64,000 nt of DNA. Source: Muscardinus avellanarius (Eukaryota; Chordata; Mammalia; Rodentia; Gliridae). Where the stretch lies: NCBI GenBank assembly GCA_963383645.1, contig OY726558.1, positions 180,999,634 through 181,063,633 on the forward strand, given 5' to 3'. The position numbers were made by a program, and so were the translations under genes. Each line of letters starts with the position of its first letter. The stretch's first letter is position 1. Positions 24,014-36,216 of the stretch are shown one piece after another. The notes beneath the pieces were generated by a model. It had not been told where the DNA came from, did no database searches, and saw only the letters and a program-made list of their open reading frames with translations.

Positions 24014-25728
24014 GACTCAAATTTTATTTTACTGGCATACAAATTCAAATTCTATGCTTGAATGTTGATTAATGTTATAAAACTAGCTGAGAGCCTAGTA
24101 TTGTTATGCAATAAAAGTAAAAATGAGAAAGCTGGCAAGCATGTACTATGTATACATTGTAAAAACCTTCTCTAAAATTTATTTTTGAAAAATTTCCTTT
24201 CATTTTTGGCATTATTTCCCAAAAGGTGACAGATTTTGTAATCCAAAAGCTTAACTCTGTGATGGAGAACACTCAGAAAATGTTACTCCATTTTCAGAAA
24301 CAAATCAAAAATAAAAATTGTAGGTCTGTGCTTGGATGAAGGGTTCTGAACAGCTGGACCCTAATATTAAGGCCAGATTGAATGGGACCAGCAGTTAATG
24401 TGGAGAGACAGGAGAGAGAGACAAGATCATGTAAAAGAAGTAATATTGGAAAAAGATAATCCAATTTCATTGTCAAGAAAATGTCTTTAATAAAAGAGAG
24501 AAATCAGCTACAAAGAAAACATTTCCAGGAAAATCAAATCTCTATAAAATGTGTTAATGGGGAGAAATGGAAGAAGCCCAGTTGTACCTTTCATGAGCTA
24601 GTTAACCTAGTCATTGCAACATTCTAGGGCACCATGCCCCAAAGTACTATGTAGAGTGATATAAGGGACACTCTGATATGTCATTCCTGTGGATGAGTTC
24701 TAAAAAAATGGAAAGATTGATTTTAGTAGATTTTTTAGGATTTGGTGCACTGGTTTGCTAATTTCCAGCTACAAGAGACACCCTTATTCATCTATGGGTA
24801 AGAATCAACACCATTTCTTCTTATGCCTTTTAGGTCTCACATATACAAACCCTATTTTATGATTATCATATTATCAACCAAAAGGAGGCAACTACCAAGT
24901 CTCTACTTTTCCAAAAACATTCTGCAAACTGGCTGGCAGAAAGTATATATCCATTTATCATATAAGAATAATAATGAATGATTTCTTGTATCTACTAATT
25001 ACAACTAAGTCAATTCCAGCATAATATATCCTTTTATTCTTCTAATTATTTATCATGTGTGAAATGCTCACATTGTTTCCTTCTTGTGACAATTTTACAT
25101 TGGAAACTGACTGCTACAAGGTAAACTGTAGGCTAAAAATCTACTGTAAAGATAAAGTAGAAAAAATTGATAGTTTTATCTTGACTGTAATTTAATATGG
25201 AAGATCACAAACTGAAAGAAAACAGAGATGTGCTCTTAACATAAAATAGAGTTGCAGTGAAATAACCCAGTTTGTTCTCTAGATTAACATGGAAGTCAAG
25301 GCTGTGGTGTATATGTATATATACCACATATATTATATATGCACACATATATAGTATATATTATACTATAAATATCATTGTGATATATATTCAGACTTTA
25401 AGAAGAAAAACTTAAGTAAAATTACTAGCATAATTTCAATTTACTAAATGCTTAATGATTGTATAAAATGAAAAAGTGAATTATTTTAGAAATTTTTAAG
25501 TAGATAAAGATAAATATAGGAAAGAGAACAATGTGCTCTATTCAAGGAAGTGAAAGTATCTTAGATATTATCAGTAAAAACACACTGAATAGGTATTTTT
25601 CTTTTTCTTGATATTTTTTATATTTTCTTGAATGGATTTTAACCATAGAAAAATTGAAAAAGTGTCCATAATATTTTATTTATTCTATACATTACACATT
25701 TTGAAACTTTATGCTTTTTTAAAATTAT
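24014..25728. other. AT-rich DNA, no feature recognised
   Basis: No gene or repeat family recognised. Interrupted (AT)/(GTAT) sequence occurs at 25,304-25,390. Frames of 60-65 codons at 24,075-24,476 (minus) lack any recognisable domain. Confidence 0.5.
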
Positions 25729-25729
25729 A

Positions 25730-25827
25730 TTGAATTTAGGGTCAATCTCCCTCGGAGCTATACTCCCAGCTTTTTTTTAGCCTCCCAAGTATTGGAATTA
25801 TAGGTGTGTACCACCATACCCAGCTTG
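25730..25827 (-). mobile_element. B1-dID SINE with large internal deletion
   Basis: The ID-like end (gtcaatctccctcggagctat, actcccagct) is joined directly to the distal B1 end (agcctcccaagtattggaat, ccaccatacccagct). The central B1 part of about 100 nt is missing. Confidence 0.85.
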
Positions 25828-27750
25828 GAAGTTTCATAAGTCATTTTCTTTTCTTTTTCAGGCATGATAAACTTTCAGGCAATCTCTAGATCTGGTAAAA
25901 TCCTGTTAGAGCCTACTTTTGTTCTTGAGTTTGGTGGCTCATATATTTCATGAAATTTGCAGTTTTAGACATAAACTCTTAGAATCATACTTTTTCCAGC
26001 CCTACATTTTTCTTTTTTTCTCCCATGACTCTGGAAATATGAAATATTATCTCACAAAATCTTGCATGTTTCTCTTTATTGTTGTGATTTATTGTTTAGA
26101 TTGAGTAATTTTTATTGATCTGTTTTAACTTTGTTGTTTTTTTCCTAATTTTTTTTTTCAATTCATTGTTGAATCTATGTAGTGTATTTTACAGCTTGGG
26201 TATAGAGTTTTAATTTTATATTTTGTTTGGTTATCATAATTTCTTTTCTAAACATTTTAATGATGGCATTTCTTTCAGAAGTGTCCATCATTATATGTTA
26301 AAAAGCAAATAGTGTTAATTGCTTGGGACAATCATTCTGGATTGCAGAGTTGTTTGAAATATAAACACTCCACATACTTTTTATTATATTTGCTTTTTAA
26401 AAATTATGTTTACTTTGCCATTGAGAATTAGTAGTGTTATGTATGGCATAAAAGCAAAATTTCCTATATAGCTACCTTAGACATAATTAGGTTATAGAGC
26501 TTAATATATATAAATAGTAAGATTTTAGTGTACAGGACTGAATCATTTAGAATCAACAAAGTCAAAAGTGTAAATACATTTCTTCTTTGTTTTGTACTGG
26601 ATAACTTCTTTACTGATAAATAGGTTATTATATATTTAGATGTTCAAATTTCTTATAAGTTTTAAGTATAGAAAATTTACTGTTAATATTTATATAATAA
26701 ATAACATGTCTCAAGCACAAACTTTACAAAGCATAATTATATTGATTGACAATTTTATGTTTCAATAATCATTGTTTTTTATTAATTTTTACATTTTTAT
26801 ATCTTTGTTCTCTTTCCCCTATTCCCATTCTTTTTTCTCTCATTTTGGTCTGTGATCTTAGCCCAGAATGTTACCAATGATCTCCCATAATAAAAAAAAA
26901 AGATGTATCAATTCCGGTGATATCTTTTCAAGTAGCATAACTAGATCCTCCTAGTTTAGGATCTAGATTTTGAAGTACTTTTTACTCATGAACATGGTAA
27001 TACATAAACAACTGCATAAATTGTGAAGAACTTTATCGCATCTTATGACTTCTATACACTGTGCTGCATCAATAAACAATTATGCTATCTTGTGTTGAAG
27101 TATTTTACTTTAACTTTTACACATATGTCATAGAACAATTCTAATGATTTTTTTACAAATGAAATATCATGGTTCTTGGCCCTTTCAAATGACTTCTTTG
27201 CTTTCTGATTGAAATAGTACTGGTGAAAAGAAAATACAGGTTTTCTGTTGTTCTGTGTGAAAAAAAACGCTTTCTAAATATTCACAAATCAAACATTATA
27301 TTCAATAACTAGATATATGTGTGTGTGTGTATATGTGGTGTGTGTGTGTTTCATTTCATGTGCCTATGGGAAGTTGACTAAATATGAAAATAAAAAATAA
27401 AGGAATAATGAAAGTTAAAAGGCCAGGTGTTAATTTTGTTGAGTTTCACTAATTAGTAGCGACTTGCTTCCAGCTACAAGTAAACATTAAACTTAAATTA
27501 AAAAGGACAAAGCTGGCAAGTATTTTGCTTAGAGCATATGAGGTTCAAACATAAAATGGTCATTAGTTCAGAGCTGATGACAAGATATTTCACTATAGCT
27601 ATTAGGCATGCTAAAGCTCTTTTACAAATTCTTGAATATATTTCAGTGATACTTTGAGATGAAATAATTACTTTGTTGAAAAGCCCATAGCATCTGTTCT
27701 ATTATTATTTTCACTTAAAATAATTTATTTGGACATTATGTTTTCTAATT
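25828..27750. other. AT-rich DNA, no feature recognised
   Basis: No gene or repeat family recognised. Near 27,316-27,350 there is a short interrupted (GT)n. Confidence 0.5.
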
Positions 27751-27753
27751 TCC

Positions 27754-27757
27754 ATAT

Positions 27758-27805
<48 letters not shown>

Positions 27806-27832
27806 ATATATATATATATATATATGATATAT
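27754..27832. repeat. (AT)n array flanked by a palindromic motif
   Basis: About 34 AT units with one internal atgatat, bounded by ccatatatcatat on the left and atatgatatatcc on the right. The whole tract is self-complementary and could extrude as a cruciform. Confidence 0.95.
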
Positions 27833-28795
27833 CCATAGCAAAATTTATAGAGCCATGCTATATACAATGTAAATTCAATTGCAAAATAATGTTTATGTCT
27901 ATAAAGCAGCATATATATTTATTAAGAACAGCTTCAAAAGTTTTAAACTCCTAGTAACAAAGAAGTTTTTATACTGTCTTACTGTTTCTTTTTTCATTTC
28001 TTTCTATCTTTTTCAAATTGCCTTTGAAGAAATATTCTATTTAAAAATCCTTCCTACATGACACCCTTTATTGAAGGGGACAAGTTCATGATCTTTTGGC
28101 TTCTCCTTTTGTATAACAAAAGCATTCAATACTTATTTTCTATGAGCTCCTCCCTGTGTTTATGCTTATTTTCCTTGCCTCTTTGCTGTGCTTTGATGTA
28201 GTCATAAATGATTTCTAGATCTTTAAGAATAAATTCACCATCATCTAAAAAATACATTAACTTATAAGATGCATTCTAATTTTCAGCAAATTACTTCTAA
28301 ATGACTTTGCATTTATAAAGTCAACGGTATTTGCTACTTATATAAAATTAATCTGCAAAATACACATCTAAATTTGCATGATAATTGATATTCATGGGTA
28401 AGTGCTTTCAAGTACAAAGCTTGGCTAAGTCTCCTGGTTTCATTATATGTCATATTGCTTTTAATAGAAATGTGTGTGAACTAAATTTCAAATGTAACCA
28501 ATAACTTATTTCTACCACTGTATTTGGCAAACTGTTTGAAAGAAAGTACAATTTTTCAAGATGTATCTGTGTCCTTTCTAAATGAGTGATATTTTCATAT
28601 AGGATAAAAGAAAAAAATCTGTATTCTCTTTTCAGTTTCAGATAAGTTGCCACCCGACAATTCTGAAAAACTTTAAGACTAAATAAATAAAATGTGTGCG
28701 CCACCACACCCGGCTAGAAATATTTTTAAAAAGTTAAGATACAAAATTACCCTTACTAGAAATTAGAAAAGAAGATATTAGATAAAAAGGTCAAT
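27833..28795. other. AT-rich DNA, no feature recognised
   Basis: An isolated tgtgcgccaccacacccggct at about 28,694-28,714 is identical in type to the far end of the SINEs and is probably a SINE terminus cut off from its body. Otherwise nothing was recognised; the 85-codon minus frame at 28,450-28,707 overlaps that relic and has no domain. Confidence 0.5.
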
Positions 28796-28796
28796 A

Positions 28797-29865
28797 ATTT
28801 TCTTTTTTTATTGGTGCATTGAATTCATATATCTTAATGGGATAAAAAGCTTGTGTAGATGTACACGCACACATCACCCCATTAAATCCTACCCCCATCC
28901 CATCCCTTTACCTCCACTTCCCTCCCTTCATGTTTGGTTTAGTGATTGACATCAATATGTTTTTGTGTACATCATGTGCTTTAGAGAGTTTCCTTCTTCT
29001 CCCCTCCCATCCCCTCAGTTAGATTGCCTTGTTTGCTCCTCTATAGGATCTCCTTTTTCCCCTGGAGTTCCTCCTATGACCCATTTCACCTTAGCTTTCA
29101 CATATTCGTGAAAGCATCCATTTTCTTTTTGTGACTGACTAACCTTGCTTAACATAATGTCCTCCAGTTCCATTCATTTCCCTTAAAATTATATAATTTT
29201 ATTTTTTTATAGCTGAGTAAAATTCTATTGTGCACATATCCCATAGTTTTATAATCCATTCATCTGTTGATGGGCATCTTGGCTGGTTCCATAGTTTGGC
29301 AATAGTGAATTGTGCAGCTATGAACATAGATACACATGCATTAGTTTGGTAGTTTGGTTTGCTTTCTTTTGGGTAGATACCCAAAAGTGGGATTGCTGGG
29401 TCAAATAGTAAATTAGTTCCCATTCTTCTGAAGATTCTCCATACTGTTTTTCAAAGTGGTTGGACTAATTTACAATCCCACCAACAATGTTTTAGAGTTC
29501 CCAGTTCTCCACATCCTCGCCAGCATCTGTTGTTTGTGTTTTGAATGATTGCCATTCTAGTTGGAATTAGGTGAAATCTCAGGGTAGTTTTGATTTGCAT
29601 TTCTATGATTGCCAACAATGTTGAACATTTTTTTATGCATTTATTGGCCATTTGAATTTCTTCTTTTGTGAAGTGTCTGTTTCATTCACTTGCCCGTCTT
29701 TTTATTGGATTATTTGGTTTTTTAGTGTTGAGTTTCTTAAGCTCTTTGTATATTCTAGATATTAGTCCTCTACCCGAGGCATAGTTGGTAAAAATCTTCT
29801 CCCATTCTGTTGACTCTCGGTTGAGGATCCTGACAGTTTCCTTTGCTGAATAGAAGCTCTTCTGT
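28797..29865 (-). mobile_element. L1, 5'-truncated, minus strand
   Basis: The segment starts with T-rich sequence and ttattggtgcattgaattca (3' end). It then passes through the untranslated region and, on the minus strand, ORF2 C-terminal sequence: residues such as NLLFDPAIPLLGIYPKE at 29,373-29,423 and ISTVGGIVN-like context at 29,450-29,650, in broken frames. It ends at gaatagaagctctt, an ordinary 5' truncation within ORF2. Divergence is lower than for most L1 copies here. Confidence 0.9.
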
Positions 29866-29879
29866 GGAAAGTCTGTAGA

Positions 29880-30290
29880 TCCTAGAGTTTACTGAATGAA
29901 ACTATAATTATTCTGTCCATTATTAACAAGACAGATACAATATCTTGAGAAATCTATATTTTAAGAGATTCTCCAGCTCATCAACTGATCAGAAATTGGA
30001 CATCATTATCAGTCTGAGTACTAAGAATGACCAGACCACCAGAAACTGCCTTGAGACTCGAACTGAAATCTCCCTCTTATACCTTCTCCTGCCCATCTCT
30101 CACGATAGCTGCCTATCAAAGAAGAGCCCTAAATTCCCAAAGTCCATCTCTTCATCTTTCTATGGCCTGCATTCTCCCTTCAATGTGTATTTCCTACTTG
30201 CCTAAATAAATATTCATCTATGTCTCAGACTGGTGATTCTGAAATTCTTTTTTATCATATTAGCCAAGGAGCCCATTCATCATGAGTTGA
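29880..30290 (+). repeat. LTR-like remnant, plus strand
   Basis: A polyadenylation signal AATAAA at about 30,204 is followed by a catctatgtctcagactggt-style R/U5 boundary and a T-rich end, which resembles a retroviral LTR. The C-rich upstream part (30,020-30,180), which holds two overlapping frames, would be U3/R. No gag, pol or env sequence adjoins it. Boundaries and class are uncertain. Confidence 0.42.
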
Positions 30291-30351
30291 GGAATTAGCC
30301 ATTCCTCTATGACAATCTAATATTTAAACACAACAACATTGTATATTTATG

Positions 30352-30405
30352 TATGTAGATACATATTGATGTATAGATGTATGTAGATACAATTGATGTA
30401 TAGAT
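30352..30405. repeat. 27-bp imperfect tandem duplication
   Basis: The unit tatgtagatacatattgatg plus tatagatg at 30,352-30,379 repeats at 30,380-30,405 with a 2-base deletion. Confidence 0.85.
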
Positions 30406-30654
30406 TATGTCATTATTTCAGTAGTCTTTTTAAGAGTGAAGATCGGACAAAAGCTGATTCTTTACTAATTGAAATGCTTTCAGAATATTAAAATCTATGA
30501 CATAGAGAAAAGTAAAATACATAGTTAACACATAGATAAAATTTTTATAATTTATCAATAAATAGATTTAAATTTAACTTTTTACATAAAATTCAGAATA
30601 TAATTGCCACAGTTATCATTGGACATTGCATATGTTTACATGTGTGAGTGTATT

Positions 30655-30688
<34 letters not shown>

Positions 30689-30703
30689 CGTGTGTGTGTG
30701 TGT
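30655..30703. repeat. (TG)n microsatellite, interrupted
   Basis: About 23 TG units interrupted by one TATG and one TGCG. Confidence 0.97.
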
Positions 30704-30779
30704 AAAAAGCCATTTTATATGCATAAAATATGAAATCACTAACCAGTGAAAGAACTTAAGGGGCACTTAAAATCTTTGC

Positions 30780-31113
30780 AGACAATCCCCAATTAATAAT
30801 TTTTCAACTTTATAATAGTGCAAAGCACATTATTATTTGTATCAGAAACTGTATGAGATATTTTTATTTTTATCTTTTCCTCTGCTAGTGATAGGATACT
30901 ATCTTTTGAAGCTGGGCAGTGGCCATGAAGCCCAGTTCTCATCAGCTACAACCATAGGGTGAAGAGCTGACACTCCACAGTGTACTGTGTTGATAAGTTA
31001 TGATGTTTTGGAGTCAAGATATACCAAATGCACTTTTGACTTAGTATTTTTTAATTTATAATGAAATATTTGGAACATAAATTCATAAGAAATGGAGAAG
31101 CATCTATATTTAA
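30780..31113. mobile_element. Tigger-like non-autonomous DNA transposon (MER2-type)
   Basis: The start cagacaatccccaattaata and the end ggagaagcatctata resemble the degraded terminal inverted repeats of Tigger-derived elements. The interior (gggcagtggccatgaagccc, cagtgtactgtgttgat, aaatgcacttttgacttagt) follows the layout I associate with this group. There is no coding sequence. Confidence 0.5.
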
Positions 31114-31454
31114 ACAAATGAGAACTCTAGTTATGAAATCACAAAAGAAGGAATAAACCAAGATAGTATAAACACCATAGATAAAGATAAAACATTGGTA
31201 ACCTAAAAATTTTAATAATAATCCCTCAGAATCTATTTTGTTAAAAATTATAAGTTGGAGTCATTTAGATCATTATACTTTACATAAATTATAGTAGGCG
31301 GTCTGAATATCCTCAGCTTATTTTATTTCTAAGAAGTAGAATAAAATTGATAATGTATTTTATAATTTGCTAGTTTAAACATCAAATCCAATATTGTGGT
31401 TAACCACTGAAATTTGAGGACAATCCAGATTTGCACTGTTTCAGTCAATGTCCT

Positions 31455-31855
31455 CACTTCTATAATCAAGAACATTTGACCACACAACTTAGAAGAAGAA
31501 AGATTTATTTGCTCACAGTTTTCTGGGTGTTCTGGGTTCAGTTCATGTGAGGCTAGGATCTTAAGTTCAGGATATATATGGCAGTGGGAATTGAAGAGAG
31601 AGACAGACAGAGGGAGAGAGAAGGAGAAACAAGAGAGCAAGCAGGCAAGGAGATTCAAAGTTCACAAAGGCAGAATCTCTAAGACTGTATCCACAAAGGA
31701 CCCACCTTCTCCAGCCTCAGCCTACCTGCCTAGGTTACCATCCAGAAAAAATCCACTATAATGACAATATATCCTGATGATATTACATGCCTCATGACTT
31801 AAACTATATCAACCCTGAGCTCTTCAGGGACATTCCATATCTGACCATAACATAG
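31455..31855 (-). mobile_element. MaLR-type LTR, minus strand
   Basis: The block order is the reverse of a MaLR LTR: gaaagatttatttgctcaca, cagttttctgggtgttctgg, a GA-rich tract at 31,594-31,650, ccacaaaggacccacctt, and the terminal gggacattccatatctgacc. The 109-codon minus frame at 31,329-31,658 is an accident of the GA-rich tract. Confidence 0.7.
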
Positions 31856-31859
31856 AGAA

Positions 31860-32878
31860 AAAGAATAAATTTAAAAAAATAAGAGAAGGTAAAAATGTAT
31901 AACAATTACTTGGAGCAAAGAAATCATTCCAAGATAGTTAGCATCGGTAAATACAAATACTATTTAATAAAAATAATCTTTATTTGAATATCATTATTTG
32001 AAACTTTATCTTTCTACAACTTATTGTTGATCGTTAAGCTCTGTCAAAGAAGTCACTGGAACCAACTGAGTAGCAAGTCATTGTATAATTCTAAACATGA
32101 TGATAATAAAACATGAGCATTAGTGTTCAGTGATGACTTCACATCCTCAGCAGAGCGATGGGGGCTGAGTGAGCATTAAAACTGAATAACAGTGACTCCT
32201 AGAATTGGTCCCTCAGGTTTAGGGTTGACTGAGTTTTAAATTGGCTGCTTTCTATTGACTATTCAATTCTCTCAGTCAATTGATAAATAAAATACCTCAG
32301 CCATCAGAGCTGTTAATCCACTTTCATGACACTTGCTTTTCTTGTGACATTAGATTAGCTCTTTATGTTTTTTGAACTTAAGATTCAGGTCAAGTCAAAT
32401 GGGGCTTATTGTTATTACAAATTGTCAGACATGATTCCTCCTAGGAAATTTGAGGATTTTTTGTATAAAAAGAAGCTCTTTCTATAAAATCAACAGGAAC
32501 ATTATGACTTATGAAATCATGCTGGAATAGTTATAATTTTTCTCTGAAAAAGAATCATATTAAAATAAAATATATAAAAGTTATTTCACAAATATCAATA
32601 ATTAGTTGATTTTCTTCTGCCAGGACCATATTTTTTCTACTAGCCTTCAGTGAGTGCATTTTCCCCAGTAATTTAATATAGATGAATCTATAAATAAAAA
32701 GATGCATAAGCATACTTAATAAATTTTGATGTCCTCATTCTAACTCTGTATGATACTATGATATTTTTGTGTGATAGATATATGATGAAAGTAATAAATA
32801 ACATTAAACATTTAGAAAATAAGAGATATACAGAACACACTTATGCATTATCATATCTAAATAAAAATATATTTTATT
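31860..32878. other. AT-rich DNA, no feature recognised
   Basis: No gene or repeat family recognised. Confidence 0.5.
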
Positions 32879-32879
32879 T

Positions 32880-33093
32880 GACATTGGGGATTGAACCTAG
32901 GGGCATTCTATTTTTGAGTCTTTTTTATTTATTTATTTACTTATTTATGTATTTATTTATTATTTTTGAAACAGGGTTTTACTAAGTTGCTAAAGATCTC
33001 ACTAAATTGCTGAAGTTGGTCTCAAACCAGCGATCCTTCTGTCTCAATCTCCTAAGTACTGGAATAACTGACATGAGCCACCACACCTGGCTC
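32880..33093 (-). mobile_element. B1-dID SINE, type A, with expanded linker
   Basis: Minus-strand copy from gacattggggattgaaccta and gcattctatttttgagtc, through a (TTTA)n linker at 32,926-32,962, to gtactggaataactgacatg and ccaccacacctggct. Confidence 0.9.
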
Positions 33094-33199
33094 CAAGTAA
33101 ATATTTTAATATGAGATGCTTTATACCAAATAATTTTGCTATATTTGAAATTATCTGAATGTTTTTATTTATTTTTTCTGTTCTGTTCATGCATGAGTA

Positions 33200-33422
33200 C
33201 TCTCTTTTTTTTTTCCCCCCAGTACTGGGGGTGGAACCCAGGGGCATTCTAACCCCAAACCATACCCCCAGCCTGATTGTTTTTTAATTTTCTGTTTTGA
33301 TACAGGGTCTCACTGAGATGCAAAGGGCCTCAATAAGTAGCAGAAGCTGGGCATGAACCCAGATCCTCCTGTCTCACGCTCACAAATGCTGGGATTACAA
33401 GCATGCACCACCATGCCTGGCT
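33200..33422 (-). mobile_element. B1-dID SINE, type A, with target-site duplication
   Basis: Complete copy beginning with T and C runs and agtactgggggtggaaccca, ending at catgcctggct. It is flanked by gcatgagta at 33,191-33,199 and 33,423-33,431. Confidence 0.95.
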
Positions 33423-33486
33423 GCATGAGTATTTTCTAATGGTCCTGCATTTAGTACAGAGATTTTATTTTTATTTATTACTTATC

Positions 33487-33545
33487 TTGTACTGGGAATT
33501 AACTCAAAGGCTTTTTACTTCAGAGCTATACCTCAAACTATATTT
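33487..33545 (-). mobile_element. ID-like part of a B1-dID SINE, B1 lost
   Basis: tgtactgggaattaactcaa and cttcagagctatacctcaaa are the 3' part only. The B1 portion is replaced by (TATG)/(TG)n and the next SINE. Confidence 0.75.
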
Positions 33546-33554
33546 ATTTAATTG

Positions 33555-33584
33555 TATTTATGTATGTATGTATGTATTTGTATT

Positions 33585-33625
<41 letters not shown>
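33555..33625. repeat. (ATGT)n and (TG)n compound microsatellite
   Basis: A few TATG units are followed by about 18 TG units that end directly at the 3' terminus of the next SINE. Confidence 0.95.
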
Positions 33626-33626
<1 letters not shown>

Positions 33627-33800
33627 GCTGAGGATTGAACCTTTGATCCACATCTCCAGCCCTATTTTATTTTTATTTTGAAACACAGTCTCACTAGGTT
33701 AATGAGAATCTCACTACATCTTGTGGCTGACTTCACACCTGTGATACTCTTCTTTCAGGCTCCCAAATACTGGAATTATAGGCATGTACCACCATGCCTG
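33626..33800 (-). mobile_element. B1-dID SINE, minus strand, next to (TG)n
   Basis: ttgctgaggattgaaccttt, tccacatctccagccc, gaaacacagtctcactaggt and ccaccatgcctgac appear in order. The ID-like part is shorter than usual. Confidence 0.88.
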
Positions 33801-33831
33801 ACCCTTTTTGAATTTTAAAATAGTTTTTTGC

Positions 33832-33941
33832 TCTGTTGGTAAGCATCTTGCTATGTTGCAAAGGCTGACCTCAAACCTGAGTCCTGTGTCTCATTCTCCC
33901 AAGTACTGCAATTATAGGCATGGACCATTGCACCTGGCTGA
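33832..33941 (-). mobile_element. B1-like monomer, minus strand
   Basis: Only the B1 body is present (gctatgttgcaaaggctgac, ctcccaagtactgcaattat, gcacctggct), with no ID-like part on its 3' side. It abuts the SINE before it. Confidence 0.8.
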
Positions 33942-34070
33942 CATAGAATTTTAATTGCTGTGTGTTTTTGTAATATTTTGAATAGGCAGAATATATTTTC
34001 CTGGTTTCATTTGACTTTGTCTTAGATATTTTATTTAGTTACTCCAATAAACATTAAAACATTTTTCTAG

Positions 34071-34320
34071 GCCAGGAGTGGTGGCGCATGCTTATAGTCC
34101 CCGTGCTTGGGAGGCGGAGGCAGGAGGATCGCGCTGGTTCGGAGCCAGCCTCGCTGGTTTAAGAGACCCTGTTTCCACATAAAAAAGTAAAAAAAAAAAA
34201 AAAAAAGTTCTGGGAGTTTAGCCCGTTGGAATGTAGCCCGGAGGTAGAAGGGCTTCCAGGAACCCCAGTACCACCAAAAAAAAAAATAAATAAATAAAAA
34301 TTAAATTAAATTAAATTAAA
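34071..34320 (+). mobile_element. B1-dID SINE, type C (young), with target-site duplication
   Basis: Forward copy with CpG-rich aggcaggaggatcgcgctgg, short-form B1 middle (cagcctcgctggtttaagag), a second A-rich linker, and an ID-like part with a local duplication (agcccgttggaatgtagccc) before ggaggtagaagggcttccag. It is flanked by taaaacatttt at 34,055-34,065 and 34,324-34,334. Confidence 0.95.
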
Positions 34321-34334
34321 AAATAAAACATTTT

Positions 34335-35080
34335 CTGTGATGTTAATCTGTAGTTTTAAATACAGTTCATATTCAATTGTCAGAATACATGGCATATGGA
34401 TGAATTACAGCAATATTATGAGTGATGAGAAGCTTGAACTGGGAATTTTCTCATATAAAGTACTTGTAATATCCGTGAACTGAAATAATGCTATTTGAAG
34501 GTGCATATAGATTAAGTTGAAAACACACATTGTAAACTCTAGGGCAACTATTTCATTTTAAATGACAGTTGATGTATCAGTTAGGACTCAACAAGAGAAC
34601 TGAATCTGTAAGAGACACTCATGAAGAGATTTACTGGGGAAAAGTTTATATGATTATGGGAGATAGCAAATCAAATTCAGAATCCACAGTGAAGGGCATC
34701 TGAAAGGGCAACCTGGAACTGTTTTTCACGAGCAAAATGTATACAGACGCATTTGTTCTACGTTTCTGGGAGGTCATATTTATGCTCCTAAAGTCATTTG
34801 ATCAACTGAATCAGCATCATCAAATTATCTAGAACAATCTTTACTTTCTCTATTTCTTTGCTGAGATCCTCTACTTTTTCATTTATTGCAAGCATTCTTA
34901 ATGAAGCAGGCTCATTATGGCTGCTTTAACAAGTATGTTCAGTGTTTCAGATATTTCTATATATTTGGCATGTTGCTTTGGACATCTCTTTTATATCATT
35001 CATTTTGAGATTCACTTCAAGATCTTCCTGATTCTTGGTAGGTTGAGTGATTTTGAAATAAAACCTGGACATTTTGTACA
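34335..35080. other. Unassigned sequence
   Basis: No gene or repeat family recognised. Near 34,835-34,935 faint L1-like phrases (ctttgctgagatcctctact) appear but are too weak to call. Confidence 0.45.
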
Positions 35081-35093
35081 TTAAATGATATGA

Positions 35094-35312
35094 TTTTCCA
35101 GGTGTGGTGGTGCATGTTTGTAATCCCTGTACTTGGGAGGCTGAGACAGGAGGATTGCATAGGTTCAAAGCCAGCCTCAGCTACTTAGTGAGGCTCTCAG
35201 CAACTTAGTGTGAGACCCTGTTTCCAAATAAAATATAAAATAGGTCTAGAAGTATATCCCGGAAGTAGAAAGCTCCGGGGTTCCACCCCCGGTATCACCA
35301 CACACACAAAAA
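35094..35312 (+). mobile_element. B1-dID SINE, type B, with target-site duplication
   Basis: Full forward copy: ccaggtgtggtggtgcatgt, cagcctcagctacttagtga, ggctctcagcaacttagtg, then an ID-like part ending ccccggtatcaccacacaca. It is flanked by aaatgatatga at 35,083-35,093 and aaatgatacga at 35,313-35,323. The tail starts as CACACACA before poly-A. Confidence 0.95.
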
Positions 35313-35353
35313 AAATGATACGACTCTAGTTGCTATTCTTTTTGTTTTATTTC

Positions 35354-35355
<2 letters not shown>

Positions 35356-35399
<44 letters not shown>

Positions 35400-35400
35400 C
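35356..35400. repeat. (GT)n(GC)n microsatellite
   Basis: About 19 GT units followed by four GC units. The following L1 insertion site lies about 20 bases downstream. Confidence 0.97.
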
Positions 35401-36216
35401 ATACTGTATAGGGAGATTCTTCATTACTGTTTTTTTTCTTTTTTTCTTTTTTGCCTTTTTTTAATTGAAAGCAAATGGCATACATTTAAACTGTATTTTG
35501 TGTCCTTGACCCCCCCCACCTCGTTTTGCTTTCCCCCTTCCCAAAAGTGAATACCAAAGCTAATCATGCTATATTCATACTTTTACTCATATTCGGAAGT
35601 AGCCCCTCATTAATCAAGTTCCTTCTTCCTCTCCTAGCTTTCCATTTGAACTTTGCTAAGATTTTCCTTCCATTATCTGGAGTCCCTCTGCTATCCCCAT
35701 GCTCCCTAGTTTTGGCATATTAGAAGAAAAATATGTCACTTCTCCTTCTGTGTTTGGCTGATCTTACTTAACATAATGCTCTCCAGGACTTTCCATCTTC
35801 TTATGAATGATATGATTTTGTTCTTCTTGATAGCTGAATAAAATTCCATTGTATGTATTTCATAATTTTGCAAACCATTCATCTGTTGATGGAGATCTAG
35901 GTTATTTCCATGTTTTGGCTATTACGAATTGTGCTGCTATGAACATATGTATGCATATGTTGCTGTAGTTTTCTGATTTCACCCCCTTTGGAAAAATACC
36001 CAGGAGTGGTAAAGCTGGATCATATGGTGGATCTATTCCCAGATTTCTAAAGAATTTTTATACAGATATCCATAGTGGCTGAACTAGTTTGCACTCCCAC
36101 CCCACCAACAGTGTAAAAGAGTTCCTCTTTCCCCACATCCTCACCAGCATTTGTTGTTATTTGATTTCTTTATGTTTGTCACTCTGACTAGAGTTAGATG
36201 GAATCTCAGCGTGGTT

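Noticed and set aside
30020..30209. Two overlapping Ser/Leu/Pro-rich frames as a possible small gene
   Set aside because: They lie in a C-rich block upstream of an LTR-like polyadenylation signal and show no domain.
31329..31658. 109-codon minus-strand frame with a hydrophobic start that could pass for a signal peptide
   Set aside because: The leucine/serine-rich start is the reverse of the GA-rich tract of a MaLR LTR.
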